Shown here: piece after piece, positions 18,381 to 25,605 of the stretch
Position numbering within the stretch: position 1 is the stretch's first letter
How the letters are laid out: each line of letters starts with the position of its first letter
From: Halopseudomonas nanhaiensis
GTDB lineage: Bacteria; Pseudomonadota; Gammaproteobacteria; Pseudomonadales; Pseudomonadaceae
Direction: 5' to 3'
Assembly: GCF_020025155.1 (NCBI RefSeq)
Contig: NZ_CP073751.1
Location: forward strand, 744,001 to 808,000
Length of the DNA stretch: 64,000 nucleotides
The notes under the pieces: model-generated
Told to the model about the DNA's origin: nothing
Database searches by the model: none
Seen by the model: the letters and a program-made list of their open reading frames with translations, nothing else
Made by a program: the position numbers and the translations under genes

Positions 18381-20081
18381 TTAATCCTTGGTCACTCGAT
18401 TGACTTCCGCCAGGCTGGTGACGCCTTGTTCCGCTTTTATTAATGCGGAATGGCGCAAGGTTCGGAAACCATCCTGCTGAGCTACTTCTGAAATCTGTAT
18501 GGAATTGCCGTCTTCCATGATGATGCGTTGCATGGCCGGGGTGATTCGCACCACCTCGTAAATACCAACACGCCCTTTATAACCGTCTTTGCAATTTTCG
18601 CAACCCACAGGTTCGTAAATTGTCAACCCTGCAGCAATTTGGCTCGCAGTGAATCCTTCTTCCGTCAATACCTCGCGAGGAAGATCAACGGGCTTTTTGC
18701 AGGTCTTGCATAAGCGACGAGCGAGGCGCTGGGCAATGATCAGATTGACCGACGTGGCAATGTTGAACGACGGTACGCCCATATTGCGCAGACGCGTCAG
18801 CGTTTCCGCCGCGCTGTTGGTATGCAGCGTAGACATCACCATGTGGCCGGTTTGAGCAGCCTTAATCGCGATTTCTGCCGTTTCCAGGTCGCGAATCTCG
18901 CCGACCATGATCACGTCCGGATCCTGACGGAGGAAGGCGCGCAGGGCCTGGGCAAAGTCCATGCCTTGCTTCGGGTTGACGTTTACCTGGTTGATGCCTT
19001 CGAGGTTAATTTCAACCGGGTCTTCGGCGGTGGAAATATTGCGCTCCATGGTGTTCAGGATGTTCAAGCCAGTATAGAGAGACACGGTCTTGCCTGAGCC
19101 GGTGGGGCCGGTGACCAGAATCATGCCTTGCGGTCTGGCGAGGGCAGAGAGATACATTTGCTTCTGGTCGTCCTCGTAGCCCAGCGCGTCGATACCCAGT
19201 TTCGCGCTCTCGGAATCCAGAATACGCAAAACGACCTTTTCGCCCCAGAGGGTCGGAAGGGTGTTTACCCGGAAGTCGATCGCCTTGGTTTTGGATATCT
19301 TGAGCTTGATGCGACCATCTTGCGGCTTACGGCGCTCAGCCATGTCCATTGACGACATGACTTTGAGGCGAGCAGCGATTTTAACGCCTAGCTGTGCTGG
19401 TGGTTTCGCTACTTCATGAAGAATGCCATCGGTCCGGAAGCGAACGCGATAAATTTTTTCGTACGGTTCAAAGTGAAGGTCCGACGAGCCTATCTTTACC
19501 GCATCGAGCAGCATCTTGTTGACGAATCGCACGATCGGCGCGTCGTCTGTGTCCGTTGCGGTTGCTTCTTTTTTATCGTCTTCGCCGCTTTCGATCTCAA
19601 GATCTTCAAGATCAGCATCGCCCATCTCACCTAGACCACCGGAAGGGCTGTCTAGGAATTTTTCAATTGCCGCGTGGAGTTTGTCGTCTTCCACTATCAC
19701 AGCATCGGTCATCAGGCCGGTGCTGAATTGAATGTCGCTCAACGCTTGCTGATTGGTTGGGTCGGAAATCGCGAGGTATAGGCGCGAACCGCGTTTATAA
19801 AGAGGTAGGACGCCATGTTGGCGGATGAGCTTTTCGCTAACGAGATCTTTTGGTTGGTGATCTTTATCGATGACCGATAAATCCAGATAGGGGTAGCCGA
19901 ATTCTTCGGCGCAGACCATCGCAAGATCACGAGCCTCTGCTAGCTTCTTTTGAACCAGATAAGTAATGAGCGGAATCTTGTCGAGATTCGCCTGAGTGGT
20001 TGCCTTCCCTGCAGTTTGAGAGTCAAGCAGTTGGTCTTGAACAATGCGTCGAGCTAAGCCTGAAAGCACGGAAGAGTTCAC
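18381..20081 (-). CDS. pilB: type IV pilus assembly ATPase
   Basis: A 566-residue GspE-family hexameric ATPase that powers pilus extension. An N-terminal MshEN-type domain (about 1-150, which binds c-di-GMP in some relatives) precedes the ATPase core, with Walker A GPTGSGKTVSLYTG (near 325), Asp box TAEDPVEI, Walker B VGEIRDLETAE, His box TGHMVMSTLHTN and a zinc tetracysteine (CKTC and CENC). I chose a GTG start at 20081 (VNSSVLSGLARR), because AAAGGAGTT lies 6 nt upstream and the resulting 566 residues equal the length I recall for P. aeruginosa PilB. The frame remains open 27 codons upstream. Confidence 0.96.
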   Translation of the reverse strand: MNSSVLSGLARRIVQDQLLDSQTAGKATTQANLDKIPLITYLVQKKLAEARDLAMVCAEEFGYPYLDLSVIDKDHQPKDLVSEKLIRQHGVLPLYKRGSRLYLAISDPTNQQALSDIQFSTGLMTDAVIVEDDKLHAAIEKFLDSPSGGLGEMGDADLEDLEIESGEDDKKEATATDTDDAPIVRFVNKMLLDAVKIGSSDLHFEPYEKIYRVRFRTDGILHEVAKPPAQLGVKIAARLKVMSSMDMAERRKPQDGRIKLKISKTKAIDFRVNTLPTLWGEKVVLRILDSESAKLGIDALGYEDDQKQMYLSALARPQGMILVTGPTGSGKTVSLYTGLNILNTMERNISTAEDPVEINLEGINQVNVNPKQGMDFAQALRAFLRQDPDVIMVGEIRDLETAEIAIKAAQTGHMVMSTLHTNSAAETLTRLRNMGVPSFNIATSVNLIIAQRLARRLCKTCKKPVDLPREVLTEEGFTASQIAAGLTIYEPVGCENCKDGYKGRVGIYEVVRITPAMQRIIMEDGNSIQISEVAQQDGFRTLRHSALIKAEQGVTSLAEVNRVTKD

Positions 20082-20237
20082 TACCAACTCCTTTGATTCT
20101 TGCTGGGGTGTTTTTATAGCTTTCACCGAAGCGATGGGCTCATACCAGTATACGTCGTACAATGCGAAACCAAGTGCATGGCACTAACCACTGGCTACGG
20201 TATTGTCCCATCATCGATAGTCATCGTGGAGCGAAGG

Positions 20238-20266
20238 CTAGCGCCCCGCGGGAAGCAGGGCGCTAG
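20238..20266 (-). terminator. hairpin between pilA and pilB
   Basis: A perfect 9-bp stem CTAGCGCCC / GGGCGCTAG with an 11-nt loop, 38 bp beyond the pilA stop on the minus strand. No U-run follows, so termination would be partial or this is a 3' stabiliser that keeps pilin mRNA more abundant than pilBCD. Confidence 0.45.
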
Positions 20267-20303
20267 AAATCCAGTTCACAATGGATCTTGTCGAAGTATC
20301 GTT

Positions 20304-20645
20304 TTATACGGCTGGATCGGCATGGCTGCAAGTCGAGCTTTCGTCACATGTCACCGTCCCGTTACCCGGGGTCGCCGGGGTGACCGTGAAGTCCACGGAG
20401 TTCGCCGGGTTAGGAGTGCCGCACGCTTGCGCGCCGAACACCGGGGCGGTTCCAACTGAGCCGCCAGATTCGAAGACCAATCGTGCTCCGGAATATGCTT
20501 TTGCTTCCGCCAAGCAAGCGCTGTTGGCGCCACGGCGTGTGTAATCTTGATAAGCCGGCAGAGCGATCGCGGCCAGGATGCCGATGATCGCCACTACGAT
20601 CATCAGTTCGATAAGAGTAAAGCCTTTCTGCATTTGCTTTTTCAT
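20304..20645 (-). CDS. pilA: type IV pilin (major pilin candidate)
   Basis: A 113-residue type IVa prepilin. The leader is MKKQMQKG, with cleavage expected before Phe in G^[16 protein letters not shown]; Glu5 of the mature protein is present. The mature form is only 105 residues, short for the family (usually 140-160). The C-terminal half has four cysteines in total, and the last pair (TCDESSTC) forms the likely disulfide-bounded D-region. A strong AAGGAG site precedes the ATG by 7 nt, and a near-perfect sigma-54 promoter lies about 50 bp upstream. It is next to pilB, the canonical pilA position. Its paralogue is encoded divergently at 20898. Confidence 0.93.
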   Translation of the reverse strand: MKKQMQKGFTLIELMIVVAIIGILAAIALPAYQDYTRRGANSACLAEAKAYSGARLVFESGGSVGTAPVFGAQACGTPNPANSVDFTVTPATPGNGTVTCDESSTCSHADPAV

Positions 20646-20691
20646 TGTTCAAGCTCCTTGAGGTGATTAGGCTGTTGGCCTGACAGATTTT

Positions 20692-20709
20692 AAGCAAACA
20701 GCGTGCCAG
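20692..20709 (-). promoter_or_regulatory. sigma-54 promoter of pilA
   Basis: The minus strand reads TGGCACGCTGTTTGCTT, with GG (20707-20706) and GC (20695-20694) exactly 10 nt apart, matching the -24/-12 consensus TGGCACG-N4-TTGCW. RpoN control of pilA with the PilR activator is established in Pseudomonas; a PilR-family gene is present at 61.4 kb. Confidence 0.9.
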
Positions 20710-20847
20710 ATGTCACCGTGCAAGGATTCCGCCGCCTCACGGGCGGGTGGTCCCAAGTTTGCTGCGAGGAGAAGACGATTCTGGGCATGTGCTGACAAAA
20801 TTGGTCACTTCGCACGGTTACAAACCCCGGCGGCGCTGGAGGAACGC

Positions 20848-20864
20848 TTGGCATCGACCTTGCT
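20848..20864 (+). promoter_or_regulatory. sigma-54 promoter of the second pilin gene
   Basis: Reads TTGGCATCGACCTTGCT, with GG (20850-20851) and GC (20862-20863) separated by 10 nt. The start would lie near 20875, about 23 nt before the ATG. It faces away from the pilA promoter; about 138 bp between the two boxes could hold shared activator sites. Confidence 0.88.
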
Positions 20865-20897
20865 TGTAGCTCGCAACCTCTTAACGGATACGAAGCT

Positions 20898-21254
20898 ATG
20901 AGACTCAAGGAAGTTTCCGGATTTACGCTCATCGAGCTGATGATCGTAGTTGCGATCGTTGGCATTCTGGCCGCCATTGCTCTGCCTGCGTATCAAGATT
21001 ATGCTGATCGCAGCAATGTAAGTGCCTGCCTCGGAGAGGCGTCTGCCCACGTGAAGGCGCGGGCAGCATCGCTACAATCCAATACCGCATTGAGTGACTA
21101 TGCCTCGGCAGCGTGTGCCGCCGCTCCTGCGCCCACAAATCCTAATCCTACGGCGATTGCCGGACTGACGGGAACGGTCACATTTACCGCCAAGGACTCC
21201 GCTGCTACCACGATTATCTGCGACTGGGCGACTACTTCTTGCACCATTCCCTGA
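20898..21254 (+). CDS. second type IV pilin, divergent from pilA
   Basis: A 118-residue type IVa prepilin with leader MRLKEVSG and mature N-terminus [16 protein letters not shown], Glu5 retained. The first 28 residues from the cleavage-site Gly are nearly identical to the pilin at 20304-20645, and both have SACL-EA at the end of the long helix, two internal cysteines and a terminal CDWATTSC loop, so they are paralogues. The mature length is 110 residues. The ribosome-binding site is weak compared with pilA, suggesting lower yield. It could be an alternative major pilin or a modulator such as P. stutzeri PilAII, which antagonises transformation; that comparison is from memory and unproven here. 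Confidence 0.88.
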   Translation: MRLKEVSGFTLIELMIVVAIVGILAAIALPAYQDYADRSNVSACLGEASAHVKARAASLQSNTALSDYASAACAAAPAPTNPNPTAIAGLTGTVTFTAKDSAATTIICDWATTSCTIP

Positions 21255-21356
21255 CTCGCAATAACCAGAATCCGTGGGCCACGGTCCGACGACTAGCCCG
21301 TCGAGGTATAGTGGAGTCTGCTAGCCTCTTGTGACAACTCACGAGGAGTCACCGCG

Positions 21357-21623
21357 ATGCGACACTACCTTCTTGTTATTCCGCTTTTATTCGCGACCCC
21401 GGTTTTCGCCATGCACTGCCCCAACGACATGGCCAAAATCGACCAGATACTCGCCAACGACCCACCGCCAGACGATGAAACCCTGCGCCGCGTAACCGAA
21501 TTGCGCACGGAAGGGCAGGAAGCGCATGAGGCGGGCGATCATCAGGAAGCGGTGGACAAGCTGGGTGAGGCGCTTGAGATTCTCAAGGCTGAAACCGGGC
21601 GGGACGCTAAGGCAGAAGAATAA
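21357..21623 (+). CDS. small secreted helical protein of unknown function
   Basis: An 88-residue protein with a clear Sec signal peptide (MRHYLLVIPLLFATPVFA, cleavage near residue 18), followed by about 70 mainly helical, acidic residues. The motif EAGDHQEAVDKLGEALEIL resembles a single TPR-like hairpin. The single cysteine lies just after the signal but not in a lipobox. A GAGGAGT ribosome-binding site precedes the ATG. A TATAGT near 21308 may be a -10 box. I do not recognise a characterised family; periplasmic location is the inference. Confidence 0.75.
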   Translation: MRHYLLVIPLLFATPVFAMHCPNDMAKIDQILANDPPPDDETLRRVTELRTEGQEAHEAGDHQEAVDKLGEALEILKAETGRDAKAEE

Positions 21624-21638
21624 CTGACGCTTTTCGTC

Positions 21639-22568
21639 TCAACTGATCTTTCCTGTCATAGGTGAGGTTCGGGAGGGCAGGGCTCGTTTGTCTTCGATCC
21701 GCAGTTGCTCGGCGAACACCCGGGCGGCCGGAGAAAGGCTGTGCCCGGCTCGGCTCACCAGTCCGTAGGATGAGTGTTCGACGATCGGCGATGCCAGCGT
21801 CAGTACGGTAAGTGATCCTGCGCCCACATCGTCGGCGACGGCGTCCCATGGCGCGACCCCAAGCACATCCGTAGTTCGGGCCATCGCGCGCAAGGCTACG
21901 AAGTTGTCACAGTAGATGCTGATCGGCTGCGCACGGCTCTGAACGCGTGCGAGTTGTTGTTCCACCGATTTGGGCAGGCTGGCTGCAGCCAACGGATAGG
22001 CCGTGAGCGCTTCGTCCGGCACCGCGGCGAGGGACGCAAGCGGATGGTCGGGCCGGCAGAAAATCACGCCTCGGTGTGGCGTAAGTGGCTCGACGTCCAG
22101 CAACGGGTCGCCGAGCAGTACACGTGTGTCGGCTATGAACAGTTCAAGATCATCATCCAATAACCGCCGCTGCAGTCCAGCTGGGCCGTCGATCGTCAGC
22201 CTGATCTGGACGCCCGGGTATGCCATTGCCATCTGGCCCATTGCCGCTGGAACCAGGCGCGCGGCCGGGTATGGCCCCGCTCCCAGACGCAGCTCTCCGG
22301 CTTCCAGATTGCGCAATTGAGCCACCGCGTTGGTCAGAGCGCGGCTGCCTGAGAGCAGACGCCGGGCGTGTTCCAGAACCAGCTCACCATGTGCGGTGAG
22401 GCTGATGCCGCGGCTGTGCCGGTCGAGTAGTTTGCAGCCGAGCTGCGATTCCAGCGTCTGAATACTCCGGCTGAGTGCGGGCTGGCTCAGGTGGATCGCT
22501 TCCGCAGCGCGTGCGAAGTGACCGTGCTCAACCACCGCAACGAAATGCCGCAGCTGCTGGAGATTCAT
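21639..22568 (-). CDS. LysR-family transcriptional regulator
   Basis: A 309-residue regulator. The N-terminal winged helix-turn-helix spans about residues 1-60 (RHFVAVVEHGHFARAAEAIHLSQPALSRSIQTLE, shown in two overlapping family blocks). The effector domain from about 88 contains LRLGAGPYPAARLVPAAM. The start at 22568 (MNLQQLRHF) is chosen for its CAGGGAGCG ribosome-binding site. It is divergent from the sulfatase gene across 98 bp, which by the usual LysR logic makes that gene its likely target. The inducer is unknown. Confidence 0.9.
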   Translation of the reverse strand: MNLQQLRHFVAVVEHGHFARAAEAIHLSQPALSRSIQTLESQLGCKLLDRHSRGISLTAHGELVLEHARRLLSGSRALTNAVAQLRNLEAGELRLGAGPYPAARLVPAAMGQMAMAYPGVQIRLTIDGPAGLQRRLLDDDLELFIADTRVLLGDPLLDVEPLTPHRGVIFCRPDHPLASLAAVPDEALTAYPLAAASLPKSVEQQLARVQSRAQPISIYCDNFVALRAMARTTDVLGVAPWDAVADDVGAGSLTVLTLASPIVEHSSYGLVSRAGHSLSPAARVFAEQLRIEDKRALPSRTSPMTGKIS

Positions 22569-22595
22569 ATGCGCTCCCTGCATCGAGTGTCGGAT

Positions 22596-22613
22596 AAATT
22601 TGCAATGGAATTA
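22596..22613. promoter_or_regulatory. candidate LysR operator
   Basis: AATT-N8-AATT dyad (AAATTTGCAATGGAATTA region) containing a T-N11-A pattern, located between the divergent LysR and sulfatase genes, next to a TTGACA at 22614-22619 that could be a -35 element. It is supported only by position and symmetry. Confidence 0.3.
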
Positions 22614-22666
22614 TTGACAGGTATTTCCTAGGCTGCAACGACCAATCGATTACCGTGGGGTGCGTG

Positions 22667-24418
22667 ATGAAACGCCGTGATGTGCTCAAGTGGGCTGGCG
22701 CGTTGTCGATCGGAGGGCTGGCCTCGCCCGTGCGAGCCGAGCATGTCGGTGCCGCCGCCGATCTGGGCGCCACGCAGGAGCAGCCGGTGGTGGCGCAGTC
22801 CCGGGGCGATCGCAAGCTGAACATCCTGCTCATCGTGACCGATCAGGAGCGCGCCTACGCGGACCTGCCGCCGCAACTGGACCTGCCCGGGCACGAAGCG
22901 CTACTAGCGAGCGGCGTGTCGCTGGGCAACTTCCACGTTAATACGACGCCGTGTTCACCGTCTCGCTCCACCATGTTCACCGGGCAGCACACGCAGCACA
23001 CCCGCGTGACCGCCAACCTTGGACTGCCGCCGTTTCGCGAGCTCTCATCCGACCTGCCGACCATCGGCCACATGTTGCGGGGCCAGGGCTATTACACAGC
23101 CTATAAAGGCAAGTGGCATCTGTCGCATATTGCCGAGACCGGCAACCTCACCTACGGGGTGGTCAACCCGACCATCGATGCGCTGGAGCCGTTCGGCTTC
23201 AGTGAGTACAACCTGCATGGCGATCCCCATGGCTCGCACCTCACCGGTTTCGTGTTCGACAAACTGACCGCGAGCGATACCGCCGCCTGGCTGCACAAGC
23301 ACGCCGGCGACACCGATCCATGGTTCCTGGCGGTCAACTTCGTCAATCCCCACGACATCATGTTCTACAGCTCAGGTATCCAGCAGGAACGGTCGCGCCT
23401 GCGCCAGAACTACCTGGGCCCGATTTCTCCGGGGCCAACCAACGGGCTGTATGCCAAGCAGTGGGATCTGCCGCTGCCTGCCAGCTTCTATAAGGATGAT
23501 CTGTCGACCAAACCCTGGGCACAGCGCGCCGATGTCAGATTGTGCAACGGCATTTACGGTCAGATTCAGCCGGATGACGAGGTGTGCTGGAAGGGGCTGC
23601 AAAGCTACTACTTCAATTGCATACGGGATGTCGACCAGTCGATCGCCCAGGTGCTGGACGCGCTCAAGGCCAGCGGTAGAGATCAGGACACCATCGTCAT
23701 CCTCACCTCGGACCATGGGGAAATGGGGGGCGCGCACAAGCTGCGGCAGAAGGGGCCGCACATGTACAAGGAAAACACCCGGGTCAACTTCATCGTCCGT
23801 CATCCGGATATTCAGCGGCCGTTCATCTCGGATGCGCTCGGTTCCAGTGTCGACCTGGCGCCGACGCTGCTGGAGTTCGCCGGCATGGACCCACGCACGC
23901 GAGCCGAGCGTTACCCCGCGCTGGCGGGTGTCAGCCTGGCGGACAGCCTGGGCGGGGCCGAGCGGCGGTCGGTCCGTGATCGCCGAGGGCACCTGTTCAA
24001 CTACGGCGTCACCATGTACATCGATCCGGATTTCACCGAGGGCTTCATGGCCCACGCGGATGCCGTGTCGCCCATGGCGATCCTGCGCGAGTCGATTCGG
24101 CAGGGTAAATTCGGCCCCTCACTGGACAACCGGGCGCTGTTTCGCGGGGTGCACGACGGTCGCTACAAGTTCGCACGCTACTTCGCCCCCTCGGACCACC
24201 ACATTCCGCGAACCTTCTCCATGCTGACCGAGCGAAATGATCTGGAGCTCTACGATACGCTTGAGGACCCGCACGAGCTGAACAATCTGGCCACCGATCC
24301 GCAGGGACAGCGCACGTTGATCAAGCGGCTGAACAGGCAGTTGAACGAGCTGATTGGCCTGGAGATCGGCGTGGATGATGGTCGTGAGCATCCCGGGCCG
24401 CCGTTTCGCTACAGCTGA
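22667..24418 (+). CDS. sulfatase, probably Tat-exported
   Basis: A 583-residue alkaline-phosphatase-superfamily sulfatase. The N-terminus MKRRDVLKWAGALSIGGLA looks like a twin-arginine signal. The sulfatase signature TPCSPSRSTMFTGQHTQH places the cysteine to be converted to formylglycine at residue 96. The second metal-site block is LTSDHGEMGGAHKL near 350. The first metal motif is VTDQERAY, with one Asp instead of the common DD pair, as in choline-sulfatase and phosphonate-monoester-hydrolase-like members. Substrate is unknown. It is divergent from a LysR gene. No formylglycine-generating enzyme is encoded nearby. Confidence 0.88.
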   Translation: MKRRDVLKWAGALSIGGLASPVRAEHVGAAADLGATQEQPVVAQSRGDRKLNILLIVTDQERAYADLPPQLDLPGHEALLASGVSLGNFHVNTTPCSPSRSTMFTGQHTQHTRVTANLGLPPFRELSSDLPTIGHMLRGQGYYTAYKGKWHLSHIAETGNLTYGVVNPTIDALEPFGFSEYNLHGDPHGSHLTGFVFDKLTASDTAAWLHKHAGDTDPWFLAVNFVNPHDIMFYSSGIQQERSRLRQNYLGPISPGPTNGLYAKQWDLPLPASFYKDDLSTKPWAQRADVRLCNGIYGQIQPDDEVCWKGLQSYYFNCIRDVDQSIAQVLDALKASGRDQDTIVILTSDHGEMGGAHKLRQKGPHMYKENTRVNFIVRHPDIQRPFISDALGSSVDLAPTLLEFAGMDPRTRAERYPALAGVSLADSLGGAERRSVRDRRGHLFNYGVTMYIDPDFTEGFMAHADAVSPMAILRESIRQGKFGPSLDNRALFRGVHDGRYKFARYFAPSDHHIPRTFSMLTERNDLELYDTLEDPHELNNLATDPQGQRTLIKRLNRQLNELIGLEIGVDDGREHPGPPFRYS

Positions 24419-24514
24419 AAATGAGCTGATTATTCGCCGCGAGGAGGAACTGCTTCCGTTCGGCTGGCTCTATGCGTGATCATCACGCGCATATTCGTAG
24501 CAGGCAGAGAGTTA

Positions 24515-25339
24515 ATGGGCAAGCGGGCAAGGCCAGCAGTCTGGCTAGTGGGGGTTGTCGTTGTATTGGCGCTGGTCTGGGCCGCCAGCTGGTTGTGGAC
24601 GCAGCAGGTCGGCGCGCCGTCAGGCGAGGCAGAACAGGCTGAAGGTGCACCTGAGCCAGTCATTCGTGAATCGGCTGTCGAACCCGGGCAGCAGGTGCTG
24701 GTGGTGCAGGGTGAATGGCGCTCGCCGGCGACTGAGCCGGTACGTACGAAGTTGGGCGGCGAGATGATCTGGGCGGTGGAGGATGGCGATATCGTCGAGG
24801 CTGGTGCGCTATTGGGGCGGATCGTCTCGGGCCCCCTGCAGGCGCAACTCGGACAGGCCCAGGCTCGCCTGAACGTCGCGAAGCACCAGGCGCGCGCACT
24901 CCGCCAGCTGGTAGCCGGAGGTTACGAGCCTCAGGAACGTCTCGACGCCGCCGAAGCCGAGCTCGAAGAGGCCCAGGCAGCTTTCGCTGCGGCAGAGCAG
25001 TCGAGTGAAGCCACCCGTATCCGCGCTCCGCTCAGCGGCCGCGTACGAATCCGTCAGGCTTTGCCAGAACAGCTGCCGGAGGGGGAGGAGGTCGCACAGG
25101 TGGTCGATCAGGATCCTTTGCTTATCAAAGTCCGGGTACCGGAGGACCACGCTGCCCGGCTTCGCGTCGGGGCTGTTGCACGTGTCGATCTGCCCGGTGC
25201 GGGGACGGTCGAAGGGCGCGTCATGTCTCTCGGCAAGAGGGGCGAGCAGGGGGCGGCGATCGCGGCGGAAATTGCGCTGCCAAACCCAGATCATGTCGCA
25301 CCTGACGCCTCGCCAGTCGAGGTAAGACTGCCGCTCTGA
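24515..25339 (+). CDS. HlyD/RND-type periplasmic adaptor (membrane fusion protein), orphan
   Basis: A 274-residue protein: one N-terminal membrane anchor (about 7-30, VWLVGVVVVLALVWAASWLW), a lipoyl-like domain (WAVEDGDIVEAGALLGRI), a short alpha-helical hairpin (about residues 105-165, rich in Gln/Ala/Glu), the second lipoyl half (TRIRAPLSGRVRIR) and a beta-barrel segment. This is the layout of efflux adaptors, but at the small end of the size range. No inner-membrane pump or outer-membrane channel lies beside it. The ATG at 24515 gives the best anchor; the frame is open 13 codons upstream. Confidence 0.8.
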   Translation: MGKRARPAVWLVGVVVVLALVWAASWLWTQQVGAPSGEAEQAEGAPEPVIRESAVEPGQQVLVVQGEWRSPATEPVRTKLGGEMIWAVEDGDIVEAGALLGRIVSGPLQAQLGQAQARLNVAKHQARALRQLVAGGYEPQERLDAAEAELEEAQAAFAAAEQSSEATRIRAPLSGRVRIRQALPEQLPEGEEVAQVVDQDPLLIKVRVPEDHAARLRVGAVARVDLPGAGTVEGRVMSLGKRGEQGAAIAAEIALPNPDHVAPDASPVEVRLPL

Positions 25340-25605
25340 GAAGCCTACCGTTTGGCGGAAATTCCTGCCGCCGGGCGGCCCAGGGGTCGGGCAGGCGATG
25401 CTCTGAAACAGATCGCCTCCAACGCCTTGGTAGGGATCAGCGGACATCAGGTGGCGATCATCTGCGAAGGGTGAGCTAGAGGCGTTGCGCATCCCTGGCG
25501 CTCGCTTCGCAGTGCGCACGCAGATCATGCCGATGGAGCGCTGAACGGTCATGCGGGGGCGCGGCCCCTCAGCTAGACTAACCGCACTGGCTCGTTGAGG
25601 GATCT
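25340..25605. other. 266-bp spacer with no recognised feature
   Basis: Between the adaptor gene and the GT51 gene. I see no convincing gene, terminator or REP element here. Confidence 0.5.
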
